DNA of 24,620 bases from Alphaproteobacteria bacterium (GTDB lineage Bacteria; Pseudomonadota; Alphaproteobacteria; UBA8366). Below, in pieces: positions 1 to 9,135 of the stretch (the first letter of the stretch is position 1; each line of letters begins with the position of its first letter). Location of the stretch: NCBI GenBank assembly GCA_029861675.1, contig JAOTYV010000032.1, forward strand, positions 1 through 24,620, in the 5' to 3' direction. The position numbers and the translations under genes are program-made. The notes under the pieces are model-generated. The model was given only the letters and a program-made list of their open reading frames with translations. It was not told the DNA's origin and ran no database searches.

Positions 1-1014
1 GACATCAACGCACTTGTGCTCAACGCCATGTTCATTCCGGAGTCGTACGGCGGCGCCGGGATGTCGTATCTCGCCTATCTCGCCTGCGCCTGGGAGATTT
101 CCAAGGCCTGCGCGTCTACCGGCGTGATCTGGGCGACCAATTTCCACGCCATGAAACCGGTGATCGAATACGGCAGCGAGGCGCTCAAGCAGACCTGCCT
201 GCCGCGCATGCTCGACGGCGCGCTGGCCTCGCTCTGCATCACCGAACCGACCGCGGGATCCGACGCCACCGGCATGCAAACCCGCTTCGAGCCCGATGGC
301 GACGATGTCATCGTCAATGGCGGCAAGACCTTCATCACAAATGGTGGCGCTTCGGACCTTTATCTCGTCTTCGGCAAGTGGAGCGAAATCGACAGCCCGA
401 AGGGCGCCATCACCGCGCTGATACTCGACAAGGACACGCCCGGATTCTCGACCACCAAACCGGAAGACAAGATGGGCATGCGTGCGTCGTCGACCGCCGG
501 CCTGGTGTTCGAAAACTGCCGGGTGCCGCGCGCCAACCTGCTGGGCGAACCGGGCCAGGGGCTGGCGCTGCTGCTGGCATCGCTGAACCGGTCGCGGCCG
601 AGCGTCGCCGCCCATGCGCTCGGCATCGCTCGGGCCGCGTTCGAGGACGCGGTCGCCTATATCAACGAGCGCAAGCAATCGGGCCGCCGGATCGTCGAAT
701 TCCAGGGCATCCAGTTCATGCTGGCGGACATGGCGACCGATCTGGCGCTGTGCGAAAACTGGCTGTGGCATGTCGGCCGGCTGGTCGATGACGGCGCCGA
801 AGATTTCAACATCGAAGCGTCGATGCTCAAGATGCGCGCCTCCGACGTCGCCATGCGGATCGCGACCGACGCGGTGCAGCTCCACGGCGGCTACGGCTAT
901 ATCAAGGAGTACCGGGTCGAACGGCTGCTGCGCGACGCCAAGATCACGCAGATCTGGGAAGGCACCAACCAGGTGCATCGCCAGCTGATCGGCCGGAGCT
1001 TCATGGAACGCTAG
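1..1014 (+). CDS. Acyl-CoA dehydrogenase (5' end outside window)
   Basis: FAD-dependent enzyme that introduces an alpha,beta double bond into an acyl-CoA and passes electrons to ETF. The frame is open from base 1, so the N-terminus lies outside the window; about 337 residues are present, against roughly 380-390 for the family. Visible family features are the early 'PESYGGAGMSY' segment, 'CITEPTAGSDA' (middle-domain substrate/FAD region), 'FITNGG', the 'LHGGYGY' FAD-binding stretch and 'QIWEGTNQVHRQLIGR' near the C-terminus. The Glu of 'WEGT' lies at the usual catalytic-base position of short-chain members. A thioesterase and a CaiB-type CoA-transferase follow within 500 bases, which suggests catabolism of a CoA-activated acid. 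The substrate cannot be told from sequence. Confidence 0.93.
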   Translation, partial: DINALVLNAMFIPESYGGAGMSYLAYLACAWEISKACASTGVIWATNFHAMKPVIEYGSEALKQTCLPRMLDGALASLCITEPTAGSDATGMQTRFEPDGDDVIVNGGKTFITNGGASDLYLVFGKWSEIDSPKGAITALILDKDTPGFSTTKPEDKMGMRASSTAGLVFENCRVPRANLLGEPGQGLALLLASLNRSRPSVAAHALGIARAAFEDAVAYINERKQSGRRIVEFQGIQFMLADMATDLALCENWLWHVGRLVDDGAEDFNIEASMLKMRASDVAMRIATDAVQLHGGYGYIKEYRVERLLRDAKITQIWEGTNQVHRQLIGRSFMER

Positions 1015-1047
1015 CCCGCGACCGGCTTGTACGACAAAAATAAAAAA

Positions 1048-1452
1048 ATGGACGCCATGCCCGATTTCAAGACGCTACCCGACATCGAAGGCACATTTCA
1101 TGACTTGCTCGGATATACCTTCGTCGACTGGAAAGACGGGTTCGTGAAGACCGAACTCCTCCTGCAGCCCAAGCACAAGAACCGCCAGGGCTGGGTCCAT
1201 GGCGGCGTCATCCTGAGCATGATGGATGTGGTCAGCACCTTCGCCGGCAATTACGGCCCGGACGGGCCGGTCCAATCGGTCACCATCAATATTTCATGCA
1301 ATTTCATCTCCGGAACCAACGGCGAGAGATTGCTGAGCGAAGGCCGGCTAGTGCGCAAGGGGCGCTCGACATTCTTCACCGAGAACCGTGTCCTGGAAGG
1401 CGGCAGCGACCGGATCCTGGCAACCAGCCAGGGCGTGCACAAATTATTGTAA
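1048..1452 (+). CDS. PaaI-type hotdog-fold thioesterase
   Basis: Small hotdog-fold protein of about 134 residues, typical for PaaI/YbgC-like acyl-CoA thioesterases that hydrolyse acyl- or aryl-CoA to the free acid and CoA. The segment 'NRQGWVHGGVILSMMDVVSTFAG' is the characteristic HGG helix, with the downstream Asp that positions the catalytic water. The second half, 'SVTINISCNFISGTNGERLLSEGRLVRKGRSTFFTENRVL', gives the expected long beta strands. I chose ATG 1048; ATG 1057 and an upstream TTG at 1027 are alternatives, and none has a clear Shine-Dalgarno. It lies 33 bases after the acyl-CoA dehydrogenase, so it is probably in the same operon. Its likely job is to release a product or recover CoA in that pathway. 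Confidence 0.88.
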   Translation: MDAMPDFKTLPDIEGTFHDLLGYTFVDWKDGFVKTELLLQPKHKNRQGWVHGGVILSMMDVVSTFAGNYGPDGPVQSVTINISCNFISGTNGERLLSEGRLVRKGRSTFFTENRVLEGGSDRILATSQGVHKLL

Positions 1453-1492
1453 ACAAGATCGGGGCCCGCCCCCATTTCAGGAGGAGCAAGCA

Positions 1493-2608
1493 ATGCAGCC
1501 ATTGGACGGCGTCAGGGTGCTCGATTTTTCCACACTGCTGCCGGGGCCGCTGGCCGGACTGATCCTGGCCGAGGCGGGCGCCGACGTCATCAAGGTCGAG
1601 CGCGCCGATTATGGCGAGGAGATGCGCCTCTATGAGCCGCGCTTCGCCGATACCAGCGCCAATTTCGCCCTGCTAAACCGGGGCAAGCGCAGCCTTGCCG
1701 TCGACCTCAAGGACCCGGCGGTCATCGCCAAGATGCAACCGTTGATCGCCGACAGCCACGTCATTCTCGAACAATTCCGCCCCGGCGTCATGGATCGGCT
1801 CGGCCTCGGCTATGACGCGGTCAAGGCGATCAACCCGGCGATCGTCTATTGCTCGGTCACCGGATATGGCCAAACCGGCCCGAAGGCGCAGGTCGCCGCA
1901 CATGATTTGAATTATATCGGCGATACCGGCCTGCTGGGATTTTCCGCCGGCGCCGACGGCGCGCCGATCCCGCCACCAGGGCTGATCGCCGATATCGGGG
2001 GCGGCTCGCTGCCGGCGGTCATCAACATCCTGCTGGCGCTGCGTCAGGCCGAAAAGACCGGCGATGGCGCCCATCTCGACATCGCCATGTGCGACGGCGT
2101 CTTCGCCTGGCAATACTGGGCGCTCGGCCTGCTGGAAACGACCGGAAAAGAGCCGACGCCGGGCGGCGAGATGGTCACCGGCGGCACGCCGCGCTACCGG
2201 ATCTACCGCACCGCCGACGGCCGGTTCGCCGCGATCGGCGCGCTTGAGCAGAAATTCTGGGACAATCTGTGCGACATCCTCGACCTGCCCGATGAACACC
2301 GCGACGACCGCCCGGATCCGGCAGCCACGGCGGATGCGGTGGCGAAGATCATCGCGTCAAAGCCGGCGTCCCATTGGGAAGCCGCCTTCACGGGGCAGGA
2401 CGTCTGCTGCTCGATCGTCAAAACCATGCGGGAAGCGCTGGCCGACCCGCATTTTCAGTCGCGCGGGCTGTTCGGCCGTCGCGTGGTCGACGGAACCGAC
2501 GTCTTGACCGCCGCCCCCGTCCCCATCGTACCGCAATTCCGCGCGCCCGAGCCCGATGCGGGATACCCGCGGCTCGGCGATGCCAATGATTTGCTCGGCG
2601 ACGACTGA
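1493..2608 (+). CDS. CaiB/BaiF family CoA-transferase (first copy)
   Basis: Type III CoA-transferase of 371 residues, which moves CoA between carboxylic acids through an aspartyl-CoA intermediate. The N-terminus 'MQPLDGVRVLDFSTLLPGPLAGLILAEAGADVIKVE' and 'NRGKRSLAVDLKDP' are hallmark family segments. The Asp in 'AAHDLNYIG' (about residue 138) sits at the nucleophile position known for formyl-CoA transferase. The start is fixed by a strong Shine-Dalgarno (aggaggag from 1479) eight bases or so before ATG 1493; a longer frame upstream overlaps the thioesterase and is not needed. Racemases such as alpha-methylacyl-CoA racemase share this fold, so racemase activity cannot be excluded. The 'FSAGADGAPIPPPGLIADIGGG' stretch is reminiscent of that racemase branch. 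Confidence 0.92.
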   Translation: MQPLDGVRVLDFSTLLPGPLAGLILAEAGADVIKVERADYGEEMRLYEPRFADTSANFALLNRGKRSLAVDLKDPAVIAKMQPLIADSHVILEQFRPGVMDRLGLGYDAVKAINPAIVYCSVTGYGQTGPKAQVAAHDLNYIGDTGLLGFSAGADGAPIPPPGLIADIGGGSLPAVINILLALRQAEKTGDGAHLDIAMCDGVFAWQYWALGLLETTGKEPTPGGEMVTGGTPRYRIYRTADGRFAAIGALEQKFWDNLCDILDLPDEHRDDRPDPAATADAVAKIIASKPASHWEAAFTGQDVCCSIVKTMREALADPHFQSRGLFGRRVVDGTDVLTAAPVPIVPQFRAPEPDAGYPRLGDANDLLGDD

Positions 2609-2699
2609 CACTTAAAAAAAATCGGGCTTGCCGGAACAGCGATGTCGGTTACCGTAACTTCGGCACACATTGCACGCCGCCGATCAGGATCGAGAGCCC

Positions 2700-4283
2700 G
2701 TGGTTCTACTCTCCTCCATCGACCTTGCGGTCATCGCGCTGTACCTCATCGCCATCGTCGCGATCGGCCTCTGGGCCGGCCGCGGCGAGCGTGACGCTGC
2801 CGACTACTTTCTGGCCGGGCGGACGCTGCCCTGGTATCTGATCGGCTTTTCGTTCTTCGCCTCCAACATGTCAGGGGCGAGCTTCGTCGGGCTGATGGGC
2901 GCCGCCTACAGCCACGGGATGGTCGTGTTCAACTATGAATGGACCGCCACCCTCGTTTTAATTTTCTTCGCGCTGTTCATGCTGCCGGTGTTCCTGAGGA
3001 GCAGGCTGTTCACCGTGCCCGAATACCTTGAAGCGCGCTTCGACCGGCGCGCGCGCTGGGCATACGCCGGCTTCACCATCCTGACGCTGATGTTCATTGA
3101 TACAGCCGGCGCACTCTATGCCGGCGGTATCGTGATCAGCACCGTCTGGCCGCAGGTCGATTTGTGGCAAACCAGCGCTGCCTTGGCATTGTTGGCTGGC
3201 ATCTACACCCTGGTGGGCGGCTTGCGCGCCGTCGTCGTCACCGACGCCATGCAAGCGGTATTGATGATCGGCGGTGCCGCACTGATATTCTGGTTCGGTC
3301 TCGACGCGGTCGGCGGATGGGACGCGTTGACCGAGGGCTTGACGGAGGCTCGGCGGCGGCTCTTCAAGCCCGCGGATGACGGGTTCCTTCCATGGCCCGG
3401 TATTCTCGGCGTGATCCTGCTCGGCTTTTATTACTGGACGCTCAACCAGTATTTCGTGCAGCGCGCGCTTGCCGCCCGCTCGCTCGACCAGGCCCGGAAG
3501 GGCGCGCTGTTCGGCGGCCTCCTCAAACTGCCCAATGTGTTTCTGATGATTCTGCCGGGCATGATCGCGGTGGTGCTGTTGCCCGACCTCGATACCCCGG
3601 ACCGGGTGTTTCCGGCATTGGCCTTCGAGCTATTGCCGACGGGTCTTCGCGGCCTGATCCTGACGGCGCTGCTTGCCGCCATCATGTCGAGCCTGGACAG
3701 TGCGCTGAACGCGGCCGCATCCCTGCTCACCATGGATTTCGTCAAGCCGCTGCGGCCGCAGTACTCAGGCCGCACGCTGCTCGCCATCGGCCGGGGCTTC
3801 ACCGCCGTATTGATCGTCGCGGCGGCGCTCTATGCACCCTTGATCGAACGTTTCGGTTCGCTGTTTCAATACTTCCAATCCACCCTCGCCTATCTGGTGC
3901 CGCCGATTGTCGCGGTTTACCTGGGCGGCCTGTTCTGCGCCCGCTTCACCGCGGCGGCGGCATTCTGGGCCATCGCCGGCGGCCTTGGAATCGGCATGGC
4001 GTTGTTTCTCGCCAAGGAAGTAACGGGAACTTGGGATGGCCTCGGTCTGCCGCCCGTCCACTTCACCTATATGGCGATCGGAATGTTCGGCATCGCACTG
4101 CTCATCATGACAATCGTGAGCCTGGTACGGCCGAGCCCTCCGGCCGATCCATCAACCCGTTTCCACTGGTCCGACCTCAAACCCGAGGCGAGCGCAAAAG
4201 GACGTGGCCTGAGCTGGGACTATCGCACCCAGGCGACGGCTCTCGCCATCCTTATGGTGGCTTTTATCGCAGTATTCTGGTGA
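2700..4283 (+). CDS. Sodium:solute symporter (SSS family)
   Basis: Inner-membrane transporter of about 527 residues with some 13-14 hydrophobic helices, using the sodium gradient for uptake. It begins with a helix 'DLAVIALYLIAIVAIGLWAGRG', followed by 'DYFLAGRTLPWYLIGFSFFASNMSGASFVGLMGAAY', the classic SSS start. The 'YYWTLNQYFVQRALAARSLDQARKGALFGGLLK' segment resembles the SGLT branch, which includes sugar, inositol and related transporters. GTG 2700 has an AGGA (2687-2690) at a good distance; a TTG at 2670 would add ten residues. It probably belongs to the acyl-CoA cluster that precedes it by 91 bases, supplying the substrate. Substrate identity is not visible. Confidence 0.92.
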   Translation: MVLLSSIDLAVIALYLIAIVAIGLWAGRGERDAADYFLAGRTLPWYLIGFSFFASNMSGASFVGLMGAAYSHGMVVFNYEWTATLVLIFFALFMLPVFLRSRLFTVPEYLEARFDRRARWAYAGFTILTLMFIDTAGALYAGGIVISTVWPQVDLWQTSAALALLAGIYTLVGGLRAVVVTDAMQAVLMIGGAALIFWFGLDAVGGWDALTEGLTEARRRLFKPADDGFLPWPGILGVILLGFYYWTLNQYFVQRALAARSLDQARKGALFGGLLKLPNVFLMILPGMIAVVLLPDLDTPDRVFPALAFELLPTGLRGLILTALLAAIMSSLDSALNAAASLLTMDFVKPLRPQYSGRTLLAIGRGFTAVLIVAAALYAPLIERFGSLFQYFQSTLAYLVPPIVAVYLGGLFCARFTAAAAFWAIAGGLGIGMALFLAKEVTGTWDGLGLPPVHFTYMAIGMFGIALLIMTIVSLVRPSPPADPSTRFHWSDLKPEASAKGRGLSWDYRTQATALAILMVAFIAVFW

Positions 4284-4371
4284 CCCCGTGCGACGCCCTG
4301 GGTCAATGGACAAAGCGCCCATTCAGCGCATAAAATCCGCCGACCCATCCAACCTGACAATGAGGGACCCC

Positions 4372-4863
4372 ATGCCGGACGATATCAAGGCTGCCGAAGA
4401 CGTAATGGGCAAACATTGCCCGATCGCGGAGAAGGGCAAACCCGCCTTCTTCAAGCTCCGCGCCCAACTTCTGGACGACGGCCGCAGTGTCGAGCCGCTG
4501 GCCGAAACGGAAAACCTGTGGACCTGGATCAAGGTCTACGCGTCCGGCGGCGAAAACGTCCTGCATGCCCATACGAACGAAGACCATATGTTCGTCATCC
4601 TCGCCGGCTCCGCGATCTTCTATGGCCCGAACGGCGAGGAAAAGGAGCTTAGCCGCAACGACGGCATCATGCTCCCGGCCGGCACGCACTATTATTTCAA
4701 CGCTTCGAGCGAAGAGCCACTGGTCTTGCTGCGGGTCGGCACGCATGTGAACAAGGACGAGGGCAATGACCGCCAGGGCTTCGACGGCGAGCCGATCCCC
4801 GGCGGCACCAAGAAGAACAAATGGAAAGCGCCAGTCTATCGCGAGGGCGCATACTATGAATAA
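4372..4863 (+). CDS. Cupin-domain protein
   Basis: Single-domain cupin of about 163 residues. Motif 1 is 'GGENVLHAHTNEDHMFVILAG', with two His and an acidic residue suited to metal binding. Motif 2 is 'NDGIMLPAGTHYYFN', with the conserved PxG and a third His. Such proteins are metal-dependent dioxygenases, isomerases or lyases, or small-molecule binding proteins; the reaction cannot be assigned. I chose ATG 4372, which has gaggga just upstream. In-frame ATGs at 4360 and 4306 and a GTG at 4288 are possible longer starts. It follows the transporter closely and its stop overlaps the next gene (TAATG), so the two are probably translated together. Confidence 0.85.
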   Translation: MPDDIKAAEDVMGKHCPIAEKGKPAFFKLRAQLLDDGRSVEPLAETENLWTWIKVYASGGENVLHAHTNEDHMFVILAGSAIFYGPNGEEKELSRNDGIMLPAGTHYYFNASSEEPLVLLRVGTHVNKDEGNDRQGFDGEPIPGGTKKNKWKAPVYREGAYYE

Positions 4864-5708
4864 TGGCACGGGTGGCATTGCCACCGGTTAATCGGCCGGC
4901 GGCAAAGCTGATCGCAATGACGAAGGACAGTTTCTACAAAGACCATTGGACTGAAATCGAGTCAGCGCGGTTCGACCGCTACGACAGGATGTTCCAATGG
5001 AATCCGGAGTCAAAGCCGCTATTCGAACCGGCCGATATCCAACCCGGCCAGACCGTCGCCGATTTCGGCTGCGGTCCAGGCCATACGGCCATCGAACTGG
5101 CGGGCTGGGTCGGATGTGAAGGGCATGTTCACGCGCTGGATATCAACGCGGCTTTCATCGATCGGGCGCGCGAACACATCGCCTCTACGGGACTTGGCGA
5201 CCGGATCACCGTCCATCACCTGACCAGCGACGTGCTGCCGCTGGATGATTGCTGCCTCGATCGCGTTGTCGCGCGAAACACACTTATTTATGTCGACGAT
5301 CCGTTGCAGTGCCTGCAGGAATTCAGGCGCGTACTAAAGCCGGGCGGCAAGGCACACGCGATCGAGGGCGACTGGCCCATGATGGTGGTGGAGCCGGTGC
5401 CGACGAAGGACTGGTGCAGCCTGGCCGACGCGGCAGGCTACGCCTGCCGGACGCCCGATATAGGCCGCAAACTCTATGGTATTGCCCGTGCGGCCGGATA
5501 TTCGCACGTCACGGTAGAGGTCATCACCCGGCCCGACCGCGAGGGCCGCTTGCTCGGCATGATCGACAACATGGCGAACTACGCGCGGCAGAGTGGCAAA
5601 CTGCCCGATAGTCGGATCGACGCCATACTGGCAACGGTGAAGGCCGCGCTGGAGACCAAAACCTTCCTCGCCGTAGCGCCGCAATTCGTGGTAACGGCGA
5701 CGGTATGA
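4863..5708 (+). CDS. Class I SAM-dependent methyltransferase
   Basis: Rossmann-fold methyltransferase of 281 residues (263 if ATG 4917 is used). SAM motif I is 'VADFGCGPGHTAIEL' from about residue 65. 'VHALDINAAFIDRARE' supplies the acidic residue that holds the SAM ribose. 'DRVVARNTLIYVDDPLQCLQEFRRVLKPGGKAHAIEGDW' is the typical UbiE/arsenite-type motif around strands 4-5. The first ATG overlaps the cupin stop by one base, favouring translational coupling, but ATG 4917 (protein beginning MTKDSFYKDHW) looks like a natural N-terminus too. The acceptor is unknown; with the neighbouring CoA enzymes it may modify an organic acid or an aromatic compound, which is inference. Confidence 0.85.
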   Translation: MARVALPPVNRPAAKLIAMTKDSFYKDHWTEIESARFDRYDRMFQWNPESKPLFEPADIQPGQTVADFGCGPGHTAIELAGWVGCEGHVHALDINAAFIDRAREHIASTGLGDRITVHHLTSDVLPLDDCCLDRVVARNTLIYVDDPLQCLQEFRRVLKPGGKAHAIEGDWPMMVVEPVPTKDWCSLADAAGYACRTPDIGRKLYGIARAAGYSHVTVEVITRPDREGRLLGMIDNMANYARQSGKLPDSRIDAILATVKAALETKTFLAVAPQFVVTATV

Positions 5709-5756
5709 TTCAGTCACGCCGCGGCTGTCGACGCGCCCGACGAGTATCATCGTAAA

Positions 5757-6932
5757 TCACGCCACGGTTGCGGCTTCCTTCACCAAGGCCTCCACATCGG
5801 CCGCGTCGAGACCGAGGTCTTCGAGCACGGCGCGGGTGTGTTCGCCTACATCCGGTAATTTGTGCAGCGGATCGCCTTCCGATGCCGGCGAAACCCCGGG
5901 AATGGTCGGCAGCGGCACCGCGCCCAGATCGGGCTGGCTGAACATCGGTGCGGCGTTCACCGCCTGCACGTGCGGGTCGCCAAGCCAGTCGAGGATGCTG
6001 TTAACCGGGCCGCACAAGACATCGACTTCGCGCAACCGCGCTTCCCAATTTGCCGTGGTGTCGTCCAGGAACGCCGCCTGCAATAGCGGTAGCAACGCCG
6101 CCTTATTCGCATCCCGTTTGTCAAAATCATCGAAGCGTGGGTCCTGCGCCAGCTCGGGCAGTCCCAGCACGGCACACAGGTCGCGGTACTGCTGTTCGCG
6201 CAGCAGGGTGGCGAGCATCCAGCCATCCTTGGTCTGATAAACACCGCCCGGCACGTTCGGCAGCCGCGGCGGGCCGTTCTGGACGTATTGCTCCATGATG
6301 TTGGGCGTCAGCATCGCCGCCACGCTCTGCATCAGGCTGATATCGAGGTACTGCCCCGCGCCGCTGTCGCGCCGGCCATACAGCGCCATCGACACCGCCT
6401 GGAACGCGTACAGGCCGGTGAAGGCATCGATGAAGAAGGCGCCCATCTTGACCGGCGAATCGTCCATCGCGCGATTGACCGTCATCATGCCTGAAAAAGC
6501 CTGCGCCACGGTGTCGGTGCACGGCCGGTCGCTGTAGGGGCCGTGCTGTCCGAAACCGCTGATCGACACATAGACAAGGCCGGGGTTGTCCGCCGCGACT
6601 TCATCGTAGCCGAGGCCAAGCCGATTGACCGCGCCGGGCCGGAAATTTTCGACAAACACATCCGCCTCGGCGGCAAGCCGGCGCGTCGCCGCCAGCGCGA
6701 CCGGATTTTTGAGATCGAGCACGATGCTTTTCTTGCCGCGGTTATAGGCGGCGGAATGCGCCGATTGCTTGCCGTAGCGCACGCCGATGGTGCGCATCCA
6801 GTCGCCGCGCGGCGGTTCCACCTTGACCACCTCGGCGCCCTGCAGGGCCAGCATCATGGCGCAGTTGGGGCCGGCAATACCCTGGCTGATATCGAGTACC
6901 TTCAAGCCCCTCAGGGGCAGTTGCTGCGTCAT
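5757..6932 (-). CDS. CaiB/BaiF family CoA-transferase (second copy)
   Basis: Second type III CoA-transferase, 391 residues, convergent to the methyltransferase with only 48 bases between stops. The family start 'LRGLKVLDISQGIAGPNCAMMLALQGAEVVKVEPPRGDWMR' and 'NRGKKSIVLDLKNP' are clear. 'YVSISGFGQHGPYSDRPCTDTVAQAF' places the likely nucleophile Asp near residue 140. It is only distantly similar to the copy at 1493-2608, so this is not a recent duplication. It looks like the true CoA-transferase branch (GFGQ.GPY...D), while the first copy may be a racemase-like or different-substrate enzyme. It is transcribed away from the EthD-like/PrpD operon and shares the 157-base divergent region 6933-7089 with it. 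Confidence 0.93.
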   Translation of the reverse strand: MTQQLPLRGLKVLDISQGIAGPNCAMMLALQGAEVVKVEPPRGDWMRTIGVRYGKQSAHSAAYNRGKKSIVLDLKNPVALAATRRLAAEADVFVENFRPGAVNRLGLGYDEVAADNPGLVYVSISGFGQHGPYSDRPCTDTVAQAFSGMMTVNRAMDDSPVKMGAFFIDAFTGLYAFQAVSMALYGRRDSGAGQYLDISLMQSVAAMLTPNIMEQYVQNGPPRLPNVPGGVYQTKDGWMLATLLREQQYRDLCAVLGLPELAQDPRFDDFDKRDANKAALLPLLQAAFLDDTTANWEARLREVDVLCGPVNSILDWLGDPHVQAVNAAPMFSQPDLGAVPLPTIPGVSPASEGDPLHKLPDVGEHTRAVLEDLGLDAADVEALVKEAATVA

Positions 6933-6975
6933 TCCCGGTTTTCCCGCCTGCTCGAGTTCATGTTAGTGTCCGCAC

Positions 6976-6989
6976 GCCCGAATTCGGGC
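6976..6989. promoter_or_regulatory. Perfect 14-bp palindrome in divergent promoter region
   Basis: GCCCGAATTCGGGC is a perfect inverted repeat lying between the divergent CoA-transferase (start 6932) and the EthD-like gene (start 7090). Its position suits an operator for a dimeric regulator controlling both directions. No regulator gene is adjacent and no clear promoter hexamers were identified, so this is a candidate only. Confidence 0.3.
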
Positions 6990-7089
6990 AAACCCGCCCG
7001 CTGCACATTGTCGAAGACGATACCCGGTTATAGAGTGCAAATCACGTGGTGGTGATCGTTGTTTAGAATAACGTTTTTGGATGATCTGA

Positions 7090-7641
7090 ATGTTGTACAT
7101 GGTGGAATGCGGCTTCGCGGATCCGGATCAGGAGGACGCCTGGAATACTTGGTATAACGGCGAGAAGATCGATGAATTGCTCGCCAACCCGGGATTCGTA
7201 GCCAGCCAACGGTTTCGTTCGCTGGCGCCCCGCGCCGCGCCCTATCTCGCTATTCACAGCATCGAATCGGCGGATGTCTTTGCCGATCCAGCATACGGCG
7301 CCGGTGGCGGCGGCCGCTTCGGCGATTGGGATCTGGCGCTGATGACCGACTGGACCCGGCGGCTGTTCGACGGCATGGAGGAATCGCCCGCCGTCGACGA
7401 TAACCACCTTTTGTTGATCGCCGACGGTTATATGCCGTTGCAGGATGCCGGTGTTTCGGTGACCTGGCTCGACGGGCTCGATTGGGACACCGTCAGCCAA
7501 TACAAGGACGCGGTCGCGCTGGACGCGTCGGTATCCCGCCGCGGCATCGCGGTAATTGCGAAATCCGAACAGGCCGAGGTTTCCAAATTCCTCGGCGTCC
7601 GACTTTACGAACCGATTTCCAAAAAACGAAAATCCGCATAA
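7090..7641 (+). CDS. EthD-like / dimeric alpha-beta barrel protein, function unknown
   Basis: Protein of 183 residues. The first half, 'MLYMVECGFADPDQEDAWNTWYNGEKIDELLANPGFVASQRFRSL', has the pattern of EthD-like dimeric ferredoxin-fold domains, in which a short strand is followed by 'W..WY...' and 'LL..PGF....R'. The second half (about 95-183) looks like a degenerate repeat of the fold but has no motif I recognise. Proteins of this kind often sit in catabolic operons as small-molecule binders or decarboxylases. It precedes the MmgE/PrpD gene by 65 bases and is probably co-transcribed. ATG 7099 (MVECGF) is a possible alternative start; no strong Shine-Dalgarno is seen. Confidence 0.8.
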   Translation: MLYMVECGFADPDQEDAWNTWYNGEKIDELLANPGFVASQRFRSLAPRAAPYLAIHSIESADVFADPAYGAGGGGRFGDWDLALMTDWTRRLFDGMEESPAVDDNHLLLIADGYMPLQDAGVSVTWLDGLDWDTVSQYKDAVALDASVSRRGIAVIAKSEQAEVSKFLGVRLYEPISKKRKSA

Positions 7642-7706
7642 CTCGATCGGTGCGGAACGATCGCGTTCTCCCGAACCGACCGGATACGGCGCCGCAAGGA
7701 TCCATT

Positions 7707-9104
7707 ATGAAACCCGCTGCCGACGTGACCGACCGTCCCGACCTGACGTTTGCCCTGGCCGAAGAGGCCCTTGCACTGACGCCGGACGCGCTTTCCGCGG
7801 CCGATATCGCGCAACTCAAACGATTGCTGCTCGACCATTTGGGCGTCTGCGCGCGCGGTGCCTCGCTGCCCTGGGGCGAGGCGCTGACCGCCTGGGGCCG
7901 CGCCTATGACGGTTCCGGCCCCTGCATCGTGTTCGGCAGCGCGCTCAAGACCGCCCCGCCCTCCGCCGCATTGATCAACTCGACGGCCGCGCATGGGATG
8001 GAGATGGACGATACGCACGACGAATCGGTGACCCATCCCGGCGCCGGCGTGATCGCCAGTGCGCTGGCCGTCGGTGTCGCCGAAGGACGCGACGGCGGCG
8101 AAATCCTGGCCGCAATCGCCGCCGGGTACGAGGTGATGGCGCGGATCGGCCCGGCGACCGACGTCGGCGACATGATCGAGCGAGGCTTCCATCTTACCGC
8201 GCTGTTCGGCGGATTCGGCGCGGCCACCGCCGCCGGAAAGCTGCTTGGGCTGGACGCGCGCACGCTGTGCTCCGCCTGGGGGTTGATGCTCTCGATGGCC
8301 GGCGGATCGATGCAGTTCGCCCACGATCCGCACGGCACCACGGTCAAGCGGCTGCACGGCGGCTACGGCGCCCATAACGGCACCATGGCGGCGCAGTTCG
8401 CGGCGCTCGGCATCGACGGGCCGAAACAGGCGTTCGACGGAGTCTTCGGCCTGTGCAACCTGTTCGGCCCGAAGCCGGACGTCTCGCGGTTGCGGCGCCA
8501 GCCCAATGCACCGCTCGAAATCCACCGCATCAGCATCAAGCCCTACCCCTGCTGCCGGCTGTTCCATTCGACGATCGACGCGCTGCGCGAGACCACCGAT
8601 GGGCTGACGATGCCGGCCGACGAGATCGCCGGTATTCGCGTCGGCGGTCCGGCGATCATGGTGACCCAGCACATGATGCGCCGCCCGACGTCGGTCATGG
8701 CGGCGCAGTACAGCCTGCCCTTCGCGCTCGCGACAAGCCTGTTGCACGGGCCGGAAGCCTACGAATCCTATGCCGAGGATACGCTGGACAACTCGGCTAT
8801 CCTGGCGCTCGGCGACCGGATCGACGCAGTCGAGGATACCGGCCTCGAAGCTGCATTCCCCTCGCATTTCGGCAGTTGGGTCGAACTCACGACACGGAAC
8901 GGCGAGACCCGGCGATCGGACGTTCTCGATAGTTTCGGGACGCCCGCGCGGCCGATCCCGGATGACGGGCTGCGCGCGAAATTCGAAAGCCTGACGCAGA
9001 CGGTGATGCCCGATCTCGACCTGCAGGCGGTCTATGCCGCGGTCGACGGATTCGACGGGCTGGCCGACGCGACGGCGCTGACCCGCCTGTTCGCGGCACG
9101 ATAA
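7707..9104 (+). CDS. MmgE/PrpD family protein (first copy)
   Basis: 465-residue member of the MmgE/PrpD family, which includes 2-methylcitrate dehydratase, cis-aconitate decarboxylase and iminodisuccinate epimerase. Family features are 'LLLDHLGVCARGASLPWGEA', 'ALINSTAAHGMEMDDTHDESVTHPGAGVIASALAV', 'LMLSMAGGSMQF', 'KRLHGGYGAHNGTMAAQFAALGI' and 'SIKPYPCCRLFHSTIDAL'. The 'HGMEMDDTHDES..HPG' stretch carries the conserved Asp and His of the active site. ATG 7707 has an aagga six bases upstream; a much longer frame reaching back into the previous gene is not needed. Together with the second copy at 9963-11387 it suggests that two related substrates or two successive steps are handled here. The exact reaction is not assignable. 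Confidence 0.92.
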   Translation: MKPAADVTDRPDLTFALAEEALALTPDALSAADIAQLKRLLLDHLGVCARGASLPWGEALTAWGRAYDGSGPCIVFGSALKTAPPSAALINSTAAHGMEMDDTHDESVTHPGAGVIASALAVGVAEGRDGGEILAAIAAGYEVMARIGPATDVGDMIERGFHLTALFGGFGAATAAGKLLGLDARTLCSAWGLMLSMAGGSMQFAHDPHGTTVKRLHGGYGAHNGTMAAQFAALGIDGPKQAFDGVFGLCNLFGPKPDVSRLRRQPNAPLEIHRISIKPYPCCRLFHSTIDALRETTDGLTMPADEIAGIRVGGPAIMVTQHMMRRPTSVMAAQYSLPFALATSLLHGPEAYESYAEDTLDNSAILALGDRIDAVEDTGLEAAFPSHFGSWVELTTRNGETRRSDVLDSFGTPARPIPDDGLRAKFESLTQTVMPDLDLQAVYAAVDGFDGLADATALTRLFAAR

Positions 9105-9135
9105 ATAACAAGAAAACGGGAAAGGACGGACGGCA

